A DNA stretch of 64,000 nt, taken from the NCBI RefSeq assembly GCF_003952465.1, contig NZ_CP034448.1, positions 1,116,001 through 1,180,000 of the forward strand. Direction: 5' to 3'. Below are positions 38,019-48,735 of this stretch, piece by piece. Positions within the stretch are counted from its first letter, which is position 1, and every line of letters starts with the position of its first letter. This stretch comes from Mesorhizobium sp. M1B.F.Ca.ET.045.04.1.1 (lineage in GTDB: Bacteria; Pseudomonadota; Alphaproteobacteria; Rhizobiales; Rhizobiaceae). The notes under the pieces are model-generated. The model saw only the letters and a program-made list of their open reading frames with translations, ran no database searches and was not told the DNA's origin. Position numbers and translations under genes: made by a program.

Positions 38019-38246
38019 CAATTGGCCTCCTGCCGCCGTTCCTAGACCAGGAGCCGGCGGCTTTTCAATCGTCGCACCTGAAGTTGATCGCCCCCCGCCG
38101 TCGCGTGAGCCGTCGTTGACAGCGGCACCGTCAAGCGCTCACTATTTTGCAAGCAGGGAGGAATGCGGGAAACAAGGCTTGCAGCCGCGCCATATGGGCA
38201 CGGCGCGTCTTTCCGCGGCATTCATGAGGGCGGCAAGGGAGGAGAC

Positions 38247-39524
38247 ATGTCGGAGGTATCTCCCCAGCTGATCGACCGGCTGCTCGCGATTTCGCGGGCT
38301 TTGGCCGGGCATATCGATCCGGGCTCGGCGTTCCGGGCGACGGCGATCGAAATCGGCACGCTCATCCCGCACGACCATATCGACCTGGCGGTGCTGTCGC
38401 TCGATGGGCGGATGCATGCCTGCTACGAGGCCGGTTTCCACACCAGCTGGAGCGAGCTTGCGCAGCACCCGGTCGAGGGCAGCCCGATCCGCCGCGTGCT
38501 GCGGGGTGAGACGCCTTATCTCCTGACCGACAATGCGCTCGTCGACGATCGCTTCCATTTCGAAGGCGCCTTCGACGGGCCGATCTTCGTCGCCAAGCTG
38601 CGCAGCCGCATCATCGTGCCGCTGCGGGCACGCGGCACCGTCGTCGGCGCGCTCAACATCAGCCGGCACGAGGCCGGCTGCTACACGCAGGCTGACGTCG
38701 ACGTCGCCCAGCAATGCGCCGATCTCATCGCGCCCTATATCTTCGCGCTGATCCAGACCGAGGAAGCGCGCCGCGCCATGCTCGCTGAAAGCGAGGCGCG
38801 CAACCGGGCGGAGCTGCTCAGGGTCGGCGCCTCGCAGCTGACCGCCGGCATGGAGCGCGAACGCCGCCGGATGGCGATGGACCTGCACGACCAGACGCTC
38901 GCCGACCTCGCCCGCATCGCGCGCCAGGTCTCGGCCTTCCGCAGCCGCGGCGTGGCGCGTACGGCGCAGCTTGCCGATCTCGAGCAGGAGGTGGCGGGCT
39001 GCCTGGCGGAGCTTCGCCACATCGTCGACGACATGCGGCCGAGCGTCTTGGAACTGTTCGGCCTGCGCGATGCCGTCGAGGCGCATCTCAACCGCAGCGT
39101 CGCCAGGGCCAAACCGCCGATCGCGGTGCGCATCGCCGACACCAGCGACGGCAGCGCCGACGGCCTGTCGGAAACGCTGCGGACGGCCCTCTACCGGATC
39201 GTGCAGGAAGCCATCAACAACGCTGTGCGCCATGCCGGACCGAGCCGCATCGAGGTGCAATTGGCTTCGACGGCAACCACGTTCAGCGTGACCGTCACCG
39301 ATGACGGGCATGGCTGCGGCGCGGTCGACCCTGCCGCCCAAGGCGGCATCGGCCACATGCACACGCGGGCCGCCCTTGTCGGGGCGCGGCTGCGTTTCGA
39401 GCCGGCCAGCCGCAAGGGCGGTACGCGGGTCGTCATCGAGATCGACCGCGAGCCCGAAGAGGGCAAGGGTTCGGCACGCAGCACTGCGGCGGCGGAAAGC
39501 CAGCCGGTGGCGGAGGCGTTCTGA
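38247..39524 (+). CDS. GAF-domain sensor histidine kinase (HisKA_3 type)
   Basis: About 425 residues from ATG 38247 (GGGAGGAG upstream). GAF domain (about residues 20-180), short coiled linker, HisKA_3 dimerisation/phosphoacceptor region with His in MDLHDQTLADLARIARQV (near 217), and an ATPase domain (IVQEAINNAVRHAGPS N-box; DDGHGCG G1). No membrane helix, so it is cytosolic. This is the NarL/DegS-like kinase family; its partner is the response regulator that starts on the last base of its stop codon. The signal is unknown. Confidence 0.92.
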   Translation: MSEVSPQLIDRLLAISRALAGHIDPGSAFRATAIEIGTLIPHDHIDLAVLSLDGRMHACYEAGFHTSWSELAQHPVEGSPIRRVLRGETPYLLTDNALVDDRFHFEGAFDGPIFVAKLRSRIIVPLRARGTVVGALNISRHEAGCYTQADVDVAQQCADLIAPYIFALIQTEEARRAMLAESEARNRAELLRVGASQLTAGMERERRRMAMDLHDQTLADLARIARQVSAFRSRGVARTAQLADLEQEVAGCLAELRHIVDDMRPSVLELFGLRDAVEAHLNRSVARAKPPIAVRIADTSDGSADGLSETLRTALYRIVQEAINNAVRHAGPSRIEVQLASTATTFSVTVTDDGHGCGAVDPAAQGGIGHMHTRAALVGARLRFEPASRKGGTRVVIEIDREPEEGKGSARSTAAAESQPVAEAF

Positions 39525-40264
39525 TGTTGGTGATGATCGCGGAAAACGACGGCCTGCACCGCAGCTTCGCGCGGCGCACCGTCGAACAATTGTGGCCCGG
39601 CGACGTCGAGGTGATCGAAGCCGGCGACGGCGAGGACGCCATCAACCTGGCGGCCGAGCGGCAGCCGCCGCATGTCGTGCTCGACCTGCAGCTGCCAAAG
39701 GCGACAGGCATCGAGGTGGCCCGCGCCATCTGGAGCCGGCGCGCCGGCACGCATATCCTGTTCTGGTCGAACTTCGCCGACGAGGCCTATGTGCGAGGCG
39801 TGGCGCGCATCGTGCCGCCGGGCTCGGTCTACGGCTATGTGCTGAAGTCGGCGACGGAAGAAGGCATGCGTTCGGCGCTGCGCGGCGTGTTCCGCGAGGG
39901 GCATTGCATCATCGACCGCGAGATCCGCGGCATCCAGCACCGCGTCCAGGACCGGTTCGAGGGCATCACCGATGGCGAGTATGAAAGCCTGATCGACATC
40001 GCGCTCGGGCTGACCGACAGGGCGATCGCGGCGCGCCGCGGCCTGTCGATCCGCGGCGCGCAGAGCCGCATCAAGCATGTCTACGACAAGCTGGGAATCG
40101 TGCCGCCGGAAGAGGGCGCCGGCGAGGCGTCGGTCTTCAATTCGCGCACCCGCGCGATCTACCTCGCCATGGCGCGCGGCCTGATCAACGTCGACGCGCT
40201 GCGGCGCGAGCAGGAACAGCTCGACGCCTGGCTCGCGCAGGCGACGCCGCCGCAGGACCAGTAG
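39524..40264 (+). CDS. NarL/LuxR-family response regulator
   Basis: A 246-residue regulator coupled to the kinase by a TGATG overlap. Receiver domain (about 1-125) with IAEND, phosphoacceptor Asp in VVLDLQLPKATG and Lys in YVLKSATE; C-terminal LuxR-type HTH in IALGLTDRAIAARRGLSIRG...RIKHVYDKLGI, with an unusual about 35-residue tail. Targets may include the tautomerase-lactonase-ABC operon that follows after 117 bases, which is only inferred from position. Confidence 0.9.
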   Translation: MLVMIAENDGLHRSFARRTVEQLWPGDVEVIEAGDGEDAINLAAERQPPHVVLDLQLPKATGIEVARAIWSRRAGTHILFWSNFADEAYVRGVARIVPPGSVYGYVLKSATEEGMRSALRGVFREGHCIIDREIRGIQHRVQDRFEGITDGEYESLIDIALGLTDRAIAARRGLSIRGAQSRIKHVYDKLGIVPPEEGAGEASVFNSRTRAIYLAMARGLINVDALRREQEQLDAWLAQATPPQDQ

Positions 40265-40276
40265 CCTTCGGCTTCC

Positions 40277-40302
40277 GCCGACTGTGCGAAACCACAGTCG
40301 GC
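40277..40302 (+). terminator. hairpin after the response regulator
   Basis: GCCGACTGTG / CACAGTCGGC, 10-bp perfect stem with loop CGAAAC, 13 bases after the stop codon. No T run follows, so it is a stabilising or rho-assisted hairpin rather than a classic intrinsic terminator. Confidence 0.55.
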
Positions 40303-40347
40303 GCTGCGCTTAGACCCGTATCGCACGGCTCGCATCCCGACTACGTT

Positions 40348-40358
40348 TTGTCCGACAA
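40348..40358 (+). promoter_or_regulatory. possible operator upstream of the tautomerase operon
   Basis: TTGT-CCG-ACAA dyad 24 bases before the tautomerase ATG. TTGT-N-ACAA dyads are typical of FCD-type GntR regulators, but no regulator gene is adjacent. Confidence 0.4.
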
Positions 40359-40381
40359 GAACAAGAATATCGGGAAGCGCC

Positions 40382-40576
40382 ATGCCGTTCGTCAGCATAC
40401 GGATACTCGAAGGCCATTCGCAAAAGCGCAAGAACGAGATCTCGCGCCGCGTCACCGAAGCGATCAGCGAAGTGGCCGAGCTGCCCATGGAAGCGATCTG
40501 GGTGGTGATTGAGGACGTGCCGGGCAGCGACTGGTTCGTCGCCGGCAAGCCGGTTCGCGAGCCGAAGGGCTCGTAA
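40382..40576 (+). CDS. 4-oxalocrotonate tautomerase-family protein
   Basis: A 64-residue tautomerase: MPFVSIRILEG keeps the catalytic N-terminal Pro after Met removal, and ISRRVTEAISEVAEL is the family helix. Small oligomeric keto-enol isomerase of unknown exact substrate. The stop TAA shares its last base with the ATG of the lactonase gene (TAATG), so the two are translationally coupled. Confidence 0.92.
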   Translation: MPFVSIRILEGHSQKRKNEISRRVTEAISEVAELPMEAIWVVIEDVPGSDWFVAGKPVREPKGS

Positions 40577-41466
40577 TGTCGATCCCGGCGCGCGCCCGTC
40601 ATTCCGGCTTTGGCGACGTCGTCGGCAATGCGGCGATGGAGCGGCTTGCCACTGGCTACGGCTTCATCGAAGGGCCGGTGTGGCATCCTTATGAGAAATG
40701 GCTGGTCTTTTCCGACATTCCACAAAGCCGCATGTACCGGCTCGGCGCTTCGGGCGAGATCGAGCTGTTCCGCGCGCCCAGCCATAAGGCCAACGGCAAC
40801 ACGCTCGACCGGCAGGGGCGGCTGGTGACCTGCGAGCACGCCACCAGCCGCGTCACGCGCGCCGAGCCGAACGGCACGACAACGGTTCTGGCCACGCATC
40901 ACGAGGGCAAGCAGCTCAACAGTCCGAACGACATCGTGGTGGCCACCGGGGGCTCGATCTACTTCACCGATCCGACTTACGGCCGGGCGGAGTTCTACGG
41001 CGTGCCGCGACCGCAGGAGTTGCCGTTCCAGGGCGTCTACCGAATAGACGGCAACGGCGCGCGGCTGACCTTGCTCGCCGACGATTTCGTGCAGCCCAAC
41101 GGGCTTTGTTTCTCGCTCGATGAATCGAGGCTCTTCGTCAACGATACCGAGCGCGGCCACATCAGGGTATTCGGCGTGGAAGCGAACGGCGATCTCAATG
41201 GCGGTGCGGTTTGGGCGGTGACGGAAGGCGACGGGCTCGGGGCGCCCGACGGGATGAAGATCGACAGCCGGGGAAACCTCTATTGCACCGGCCCGGGCGG
41301 CATACACGTCTTCGATGCCTCGGGCGATCTTCTCGGCGTCATCGCGACGCCGGAAGATTGTGCCAATTTCACCTTCGGCGACGAGGACCTGAGGAGCCTC
41401 TACATCGCCGCGTCGACGTCGCTGTACCGGCTGAGGGTGCGGGTGCCGGGACTGAGGCTGTTTTGA
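40576..41466 (+). CDS. SMP-30/gluconolactonase-family hydrolase
   Basis: A 296-residue six-bladed beta-propeller of the SMP-30/Gnl/LRE family, which hydrolyses sugar lactones with a bound metal. Metal and active-site regions: YGFIEGPVWHPYEKWLVFSD (Glu), LNSPNDIVVATGGSIYFTDP (Asn-Asp), and GAPDGMKIDSRGNLYCTGPGG (Asp). Position before a sugar ABC transporter suggests an aldonolactone from the imported sugar. No signal peptide. Confidence 0.92.
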   Translation: MSIPARARHSGFGDVVGNAAMERLATGYGFIEGPVWHPYEKWLVFSDIPQSRMYRLGASGEIELFRAPSHKANGNTLDRQGRLVTCEHATSRVTRAEPNGTTTVLATHHEGKQLNSPNDIVVATGGSIYFTDPTYGRAEFYGVPRPQELPFQGVYRIDGNGARLTLLADDFVQPNGLCFSLDESRLFVNDTERGHIRVFGVEANGDLNGGAVWAVTEGDGLGAPDGMKIDSRGNLYCTGPGGIHVFDASGDLLGVIATPEDCANFTFGDEDLRSLYIAASTSLYRLRVRVPGLRLF

Positions 41467-41551
41467 GCGGCGACGCTCGGATCGGATTGGAGTGAACCGG
41501 CCCGGAAGGCCGATGGAAGTGCAGCAGTCAACACATCTGGGAGGATATGAC

Positions 41552-42568
41552 ATGAAAAAACTACTGGTCTTGAGCGCCCTTGCAGCCATGCTCGCCTCGG
41601 GCACGGCGCTTGCCGACACGAGCGGCAAGAAGATCGCCTTCTCCAACAATTACGCCGGCAATTCGTGGCGCCAGGCGATGCTCGACAGCTACGGCATCGT
41701 CACCAAGAAGGCGGTCGACGACAAAGTGGTCGGAGCCGCCGATGTCTTCACCACGGCGGACAAGGAAGTGCCGACCCAGGCCGCGCAGGTGCAGAACCTG
41801 ATCCTGCAGGGCTATGATGCCATCGTCATCAACGCCGCCTCGCCGGATGCGTTGAACGGCGCCATCAAGCAGGCCTGCGACGCCAACATCGTCGTCGTCT
41901 CCTTCGACGGCATCGTCACCGAGCCTTGCGCCTACCGCGTCGTCGTCGACTTCAAGGACATGGGCAAGCAGGAAGTCGAGCAGATGGCCAAGTTCCAGCC
42001 GAAGGGCGGCAATCTGCTGGAGATCCGCGGGCTTGCCGGCACCTCGATCGACGATGCCATCCATGCCGGCATCCTCGAAGGCGTCGCCGCCCATCCCGAG
42101 TTCAAGATCGTCGGCTCGGTAACCGGCGACTGGGACCAGACGACGGCGCAGAAGGCGGTGGCGACCATCCTGCCGTCGCTCCCCGACGTCGTCGGCATCG
42201 TCGACCAGGGCGGCGACGGCTATGGCGCCGCGCAAGCCTTCGCCGCCGCCGGCAAGCCGCGCCCGACCATCATCATGGGCAACCGCCAGGACGAGCTGAA
42301 GTGGTGGAAGGAGCAGAAGGAGAAGGACGGTTACACGACCTGGTCGGCCTCGATCGCGCCCGGCGTGTCGACGCTCGCCTTCTGGGTGGCGCAGCAGGTG
42401 CTCGACGGCCGCAAGGACATCCCGCACGATCTCCTGGTGCCCTATCTCGCCTTCACGCAAGATGATTTCGAGGCCGCGTTGCCGAAGATCAAGGAGGGCG
42501 GCGTCGCCACCCACGAATACACGCAGGAAGAAGCCGTCGCGGCCATCAAGGCGAACATCAAGCAATAG
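41552..42568 (+). CDS. sugar ABC transporter substrate-binding protein (ribose/RbsB type)
   Basis: 338 residues from ATG 41552 (GGGAGGATATGAC upstream). Sec signal peptide (KKLLVLSALAAMLASGTALA) then a type I periplasmic-binding fold: KIAFSNNYAGNSWRQAMLDS, VINAASPDALNGAIKQACD, DQGGDGYGAAQAFAAAG. It is the receptor of the ABC system with the following ATPase and two permeases; the exact sugar or polyol is unknown. Confidence 0.93.
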   Translation: MKKLLVLSALAAMLASGTALADTSGKKIAFSNNYAGNSWRQAMLDSYGIVTKKAVDDKVVGAADVFTTADKEVPTQAAQVQNLILQGYDAIVINAASPDALNGAIKQACDANIVVVSFDGIVTEPCAYRVVVDFKDMGKQEVEQMAKFQPKGGNLLEIRGLAGTSIDDAIHAGILEGVAAHPEFKIVGSVTGDWDQTTAQKAVATILPSLPDVVGIVDQGGDGYGAAQAFAAAGKPRPTIIMGNRQDELKWWKEQKEKDGYTTWSASIAPGVSTLAFWVAQQVLDGRKDIPHDLLVPYLAFTQDDFEAALPKIKEGGVATHEYTQEEAVAAIKANIKQ

Positions 42569-42615
42569 CGGCTCGAAATTTGCCAGCCGCATCGCCAACC
42601 GGATAAAAGTTGAGG

Positions 42616-44079
42616 ATGCTTCAGGCTATTGCAGATATCGTCAAGCTGGACGGCGCCGAAAAGCATTTCGGCGCCGTCCGCGCGCTCAACGGCGTCGACT
42701 TCCATGTCGGTGCCGGCGAATGCGTCGGGCTGGTCGGGCACAACGGCGCCGGCAAGTCGACGCTCATGCATATGGTGGCGGGCACGCTGCGCCCCGACGG
42801 CGGGCAGATCGCGGTGCGCGGCAATGCCGAAGCCAGCTATTCCGTGGCGCGCGCGCTCGAGCTCGGCATACGCTGCGTGTTCCAGGAGTTGTCGCTCTGC
42901 CCCAACCTAAGCGTCGCCGAAAACACGCGCATCAACCATCCCTCGCTCAGCGGTCTCGGCTGGCGACGCAAGGCCGCTGACCTTATTCAGGCCAAGCTCG
43001 ACGAGATCTTTCCAGACCACGGCATCTCGGCCGACGACATTGCCGGCGACCTCTCGATCGGCAGGCGGCAGATGGTGGAGGTGGCGCGCGCCTTCACCCT
43101 GACGCGCGAACCACTGCACCTGGTCATCCTCGACGAGCCGACCTCGTCGCTCGACGCGCATACGGCGGGCCAGTTGCTCGCCTTCGTGCGCCGCTTCGTC
43201 GAAGCGGGCGGCAGCTGCATCCTGATCTCGCATGTGCTGGGCGAAGTGCTGCAGAACGCCGACCGCATCGTGGTGATGCGCGACGGCAAGGTGGTCGCGG
43301 CCGACGCCGCAAGCGCGTTCGACCGCGACAAGCTGGTCGCCGCGATGGGCGGCGCCGAGGGCCACCAGAAGGCCGCCGCCGAGGCACGGAAGGCCGAAGC
43401 CGGCGCGCTCAGGGTGCGGGCGCGCCCGGCGCGGCAGCAGGACGGCAAGGAGCTTGTCGCCCGCGCGGGCGAGATCATCGGCCTCGCCGGTCTCGCCGGG
43501 CATGGCCAGACCGACCTGCTGCTCGCGATCTTCGCCGCGGCGTCCCGTGCCAAAGCCGGTGTCGAGGTGACGGCGCCGGTGGCGCTGGTCGCCGGCGACC
43601 GCCAGGCGGACGGCATCTTCGCGCAATGGTCGATCGCGCAGAACATCGGCGTCCGCTCGCTTCAACGCCTGCGCAACGGCCTGCTGATCTCGCCGCAGCG
43701 CGAGGCGGAGTTGGCCGAGTTCTGGAAGAAGAAGATCGGCATCCGCACGCCGGACATGAACAACAACATCTATTCGCTGTCGGGCGGCAACCAGCAGAAG
43801 ACGCTGTTTGCCCGCGCGCTCGGCTCGGACGCCGAGATCGTGCTGATGGACGACCCGATGCGCGGCGTCGACATCGGCACCAAGCTCGAAGTCTACGGCC
43901 TCGTGCGCGAGGAGGCCGCCAAGGGGCGCACCTTCCTCTGGTACACCACCGAAACCGAAGAGCTCGACAATTGCGACCATGTCTATGTCTTCAAGAACGG
44001 CCGGATCGTCGCCAACCTCGGCCGCGACGAGCTGACGGAAGAAAAGATCATCCAGTCCTCGTTCGGCGATGCGGCCTGA
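42616..44079 (+). CDS. sugar ABC transporter ATP-binding protein (RbsA type)
   Basis: About 487 residues (ATG 42616; TTG 42610 also possible) with two ATPase halves. First half: Walker [13 protein letters not shown], signature [15 protein letters not shown], Walker [13 protein letters not shown]. Second half is degenerate at Walker A ([15 protein letters not shown]) but keeps the signature [16 protein letters not shown] and MDDPMRGVD, as is normal for RbsA-like pumps. Energises the two downstream permeases. Confidence 0.94.
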   Translation: MLQAIADIVKLDGAEKHFGAVRALNGVDFHVGAGECVGLVGHNGAGKSTLMHMVAGTLRPDGGQIAVRGNAEASYSVARALELGIRCVFQELSLCPNLSVAENTRINHPSLSGLGWRRKAADLIQAKLDEIFPDHGISADDIAGDLSIGRRQMVEVARAFTLTREPLHLVILDEPTSSLDAHTAGQLLAFVRRFVEAGGSCILISHVLGEVLQNADRIVVMRDGKVVAADAASAFDRDKLVAAMGGAEGHQKAAAEARKAEAGALRVRARPARQQDGKELVARAGEIIGLAGLAGHGQTDLLLAIFAAASRAKAGVEVTAPVALVAGDRQADGIFAQWSIAQNIGVRSLQRLRNGLLISPQREAELAEFWKKKIGIRTPDMNNNIYSLSGGNQQKTLFARALGSDAEIVLMDDPMRGVDIGTKLEVYGLVREEAAKGRTFLWYTTETEELDNCDHVYVFKNGRIVANLGRDELTEEKIIQSSFGDAA

Positions 44080-44080
44080 G

Positions 44081-45058
44081 ATGACGGTGATCGCTCCCGG
44101 CACGCTCCCGAAATCCTCGCCGCGCGGCAATGCGGCCAGGGCGCGCCTGCTGCGCGGCCTGTTGCCGGCGCTGTCGCTGGCGCTGGTGCTGATGGCCATT
44201 GCCTGGCTCAACCCGCGCGCCATCAGCTATTTCGGCTTCAACCTGATGCTCAACCTGGCGATCCCGATCGCTCTGGCGACGATCGCGCAGATGTTCGTCA
44301 TCGCCGGCAACGAGCTCGATCTTTCGATCGGCACCTTCGTCGGCTTCGTCGGCTGTGTCAGCGCGACATGGCTTCGGGACGCGCCGCTCGTCGGCATCGC
44401 GGTGCTGCTCGGCTCGATCGGCGTCTATGCGCTGCTCGGCGCGCTCATCCATCTGCGCAACTTGCCGTCGATCGTGGTGACGCTCGGCATGAGCTTCGTC
44501 TGGCAGGGACTTGCGATCCTCATCCTGCCGAAGCCGGGCGGCAAGGCGCCGGACTGGCTGCTGGCCGTCATGTCCTTCAAGCCGCCCTACATCCCGTTCC
44601 CGATCCTCGCCGCGCTGCTCATCGCGGCCGTCGTGCATTTCGGCCTGATGCGCACCTCCTATGGCGTCATCCTGCGCGGCTCAGGCGGCAATGCCGCGGC
44701 GCTCAGGCGCGCCGGCTGGTCGCTGCTCCGCACCAAGATCGCGCTGTTCGCGCTGACCGGCCTGTTCGGCGTGCTCTCCGGCATGGCGCTGATCGGCATC
44801 ACCACCTCGGCCGACGCCAATATCGGCAACGGCTACACACTGCTGTCGATCGCCGGCGTCATTCTCGGCGGCGGTGAGTTCGTCGGCGGCCGCGTGTCGC
44901 CCATTGGCGCGGTCCTCGGCGCGCTGACGCTGGCGTTGGCAGCCTCGCCGTTGCTCACCTTCATGCACATCCCGCCCGACTGGCAGGTCGCCGCCAATGG
45001 CGCGATCCTGATCATCGTGCTGGCGGCGCGGGTGCTGATCAGCCGCAGGGAGAGGTGA
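44081..45058 (+). CDS. sugar ABC transporter permease (RbsC type), first
   Basis: About 325 residues from ATG 44081, one base after the ATPase stop. About nine membrane helices; the family pattern IAGNELDLSIGTFVGFVG (cytoplasmic loop) and TSADANIGNGYTLLSIAGVI...GG are visible. Forms the channel together with the next gene's product. Confidence 0.93.
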   Translation: MTVIAPGTLPKSSPRGNAARARLLRGLLPALSLALVLMAIAWLNPRAISYFGFNLMLNLAIPIALATIAQMFVIAGNELDLSIGTFVGFVGCVSATWLRDAPLVGIAVLLGSIGVYALLGALIHLRNLPSIVVTLGMSFVWQGLAILILPKPGGKAPDWLLAVMSFKPPYIPFPILAALLIAAVVHFGLMRTSYGVILRGSGGNAAALRRAGWSLLRTKIALFALTGLFGVLSGMALIGITTSADANIGNGYTLLSIAGVILGGGEFVGGRVSPIGAVLGALTLALAASPLLTFMHIPPDWQVAANGAILIIVLAARVLISRRER

Positions 45059-45061
45059 GAA

Positions 45062-46009
45062 ATGGTCTCTGTGCGGACGCTGCTCGAAAAACCCTGGCTC
45101 TGGTCGTTCGTCGGCGCCCTTTTGGTGTGGGTGGCGACGGTTGCCTTTACCGGCGGCTACGGCGCCGGCGGCATGGTCACGGCGGCGCTTTCGCTGGCCG
45201 TCTTCACCGTCATCGTCGGCGTCGGCCAGATGTTCGTCATCACGCTCGGGCCCGGCAATGTCGACCTGTCGCTGCCGGCCAATATCGGGCTCGCCAGCGC
45301 GGTGGCGATGAAGGTTATGGGTGGCAGCGATTCCATGATTGTCGTCGGGCTGCTTGCCGCGCTCGCCTGCGGTGCTGCGATCGGCGCCATCAACTACCTG
45401 CTGATCTGGGCGCTGCGCATCCCGCCGATCATCGCCACGCTCTCGGCGAGCTTCATCATCCAGTCGGTCGACATCAGCTATGGCCGCGGCCTGCAGATCA
45501 AGCCGCCGCCGGGCTTCGCCGATTTCACCAATTGGCAAATCCTCGGCATTCCGGTGCTGGCGATGCTGACGGTGGTCTTCACCATCGGAGCGGCGCTTGC
45601 GCTGCAGCGCATGATCTATGGCCGCTCGGTGCTGGCGATCGGCCAAAACATCCGCGCCGCCTGGCTCGCCGGCGTCAATGTCGGCCGCATCCGTTTCCTC
45701 ACCTACACGCTGTGCGGCGCGCTCGGCGGCATCGATGGCGCATTGCTTGCCGGCTATTTCCGCGGCGCCAATGTCGATATCGGCAACGAATACCTGCTCG
45801 CCTCGATCGCGGTCGTCGTCATCGGCGGCACGTCGGTCGCCGGCGGCAAGGCCAATGTGCCGGGCGTCTGGGGCGCCGGCTTGTTCCTGGTGCTCCTGCT
45901 CACCATGCTCAACACCTTCGGCGTCAGCGCGGGGGTGAGGTTGGTGCTGACCGGGCTGATCATCGTCGGGGTGATAACGGCGGCGGGTGGGGAAAGGGCT
46001 GTACGGTGA
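45062..46009 (+). CDS. sugar ABC transporter permease (RbsC type), second
   Basis: A 315-residue partner of the preceding permease, starting three bases after it. Membrane helices throughout; GPGNVDLSLPANIGLASAV and RGANVDIGNEYLLASIAVVV..GG match the family loops. Last gene of the operon. A family B palindromic repeat begins 11 bases after its stop. Confidence 0.93.
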   Translation: MVSVRTLLEKPWLWSFVGALLVWVATVAFTGGYGAGGMVTAALSLAVFTVIVGVGQMFVITLGPGNVDLSLPANIGLASAVAMKVMGGSDSMIVVGLLAALACGAAIGAINYLLIWALRIPPIIATLSASFIIQSVDISYGRGLQIKPPPGFADFTNWQILGIPVLAMLTVVFTIGAALALQRMIYGRSVLAIGQNIRAAWLAGVNVGRIRFLTYTLCGALGGIDGALLAGYFRGANVDIGNEYLLASIAVVVIGGTSVAGGKANVPGVWGAGLFLVLLLTMLNTFGVSAGVRLVLTGLIIVGVITAAGGERAVR

Positions 46010-46020
46010 GGTGCCGCGCC

Positions 46021-46217
46021 TTCGTCATCCTCGGGCTTGACCCGAGGATCCATGCCGTGACATCGGCCGAAGAACGCAGCGCTTGAAAAGAGGCGCCAGT
46101 CACCTGCGTCGAAGTGTCGAGCAAAACCTGCACCGCTGCGGCGCTCTGACGTAACGGCATGGATCCTAGGGTCTGCGCTGCGTCGCTGCGCTCCTTGCTT
46201 CGCCCTAGGATGACGAC
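46021..46217. repeat. nested palindromic intergenic repeat, family B copy 2
   Basis: TTCGTCATCCTCGGGCTTGA... begins the element and ...CGCCCTAGGATGACGA ends it, with hairpins TCGGGCTTGACCCGAGGATC (left arm), GGATCCTAGGGTCTGCGC...GCGAAGC-like (right arm) and CATGCCGT...ACGGCATG between. Its middle (CACCTGCGTCGAAGTGTCGA) resembles that of copy 1 (TACCTGTGTCGAAGGATGCA). The gap 46010-46332 holds this element and the ribosome site of the next gene. Confidence 0.88.
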
Positions 46218-46332
46218 CGAAAGGATGTCGCGCCTCCCCGACAACCATTGTGCCAGCGCAACATCCGGTTCCCATTCGCCGCCTGGCCTAGTAAACCCGT
46301 CCGCGATCGCAGCCGGTCTCGGGAGGTTTCGC

Positions 46333-48393
<2,061 letters not shown>

Positions 48394-48428
48394 TAAAGCT
48401 ATCTGGAACGAGCGCCGGAGTTCCTTCA

Positions 48429-48585
48429 CACCCCCCTCTGCCCTGCCGGGCATCTCCCCCGCAAGGGGGGAGATCAGCAGTTTTGGCGCCTCGCTCCTCT
48501 TGCGGCGTCCGAGATTGGCGAAGGCCGTCGTGATGGCTGATTTCCCCCCTTGCGGGGGAGATGGCCGGCAGGCCAGAGGGGGGTG
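48429..48585. repeat. nested palindromic intergenic repeat, family C
   Basis: Outer arms CACCCCCCTCTGCCCTGCCG (48429-48448) and GGCAGGCCAGAGGGGGGTG (48567-48585), with an inner hairpin CATCTCCCCCGCAAGGGGGGAGAT at the left and TTTCCCCCCTTGCGGGGGAGAT at the right. It lies between the beta-oxidation gene and the BMP operon promoter. One copy seen. Confidence 0.85.
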
Positions 48586-48632
48586 CTGTCCCGCCGACGT
48601 TCCCAGCTTCCATACGGCAACCACATGCCAAA

Positions 48633-48650
48633 TTTGACCATGTGGACAAA
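48633..48650 (+). promoter_or_regulatory. palindromic operator candidate of the BMP-type ABC operon
   Basis: TTTGACCA-TG-TGGACAAA: perfect 18-bp palindrome (TTTGNCCA/TGGNCAAA) except for the A/A at the N positions. It is 85 bases before the substrate-binding protein ATG, near the likely promoter. Palindromes of this type are bound by GntR- or LacI-type repressors; the regulator is not adjacent. Confidence 0.6.
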
Positions 48651-48735
48651 AGTGGGGCGTCGTTCCATAGTCTTGGCGTCTGACATTTTTTTGAACGGCC
48701 GGCTCGACACGGCCGTCGAGCAGAGGGGAACTTCA

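Noticed and set aside
38163..38246. Upstream start for the histidine kinase
   Set aside because: The extra 28 residues have no family similarity and ATG 38247 has a strong GGGAGGAG ribosome site.
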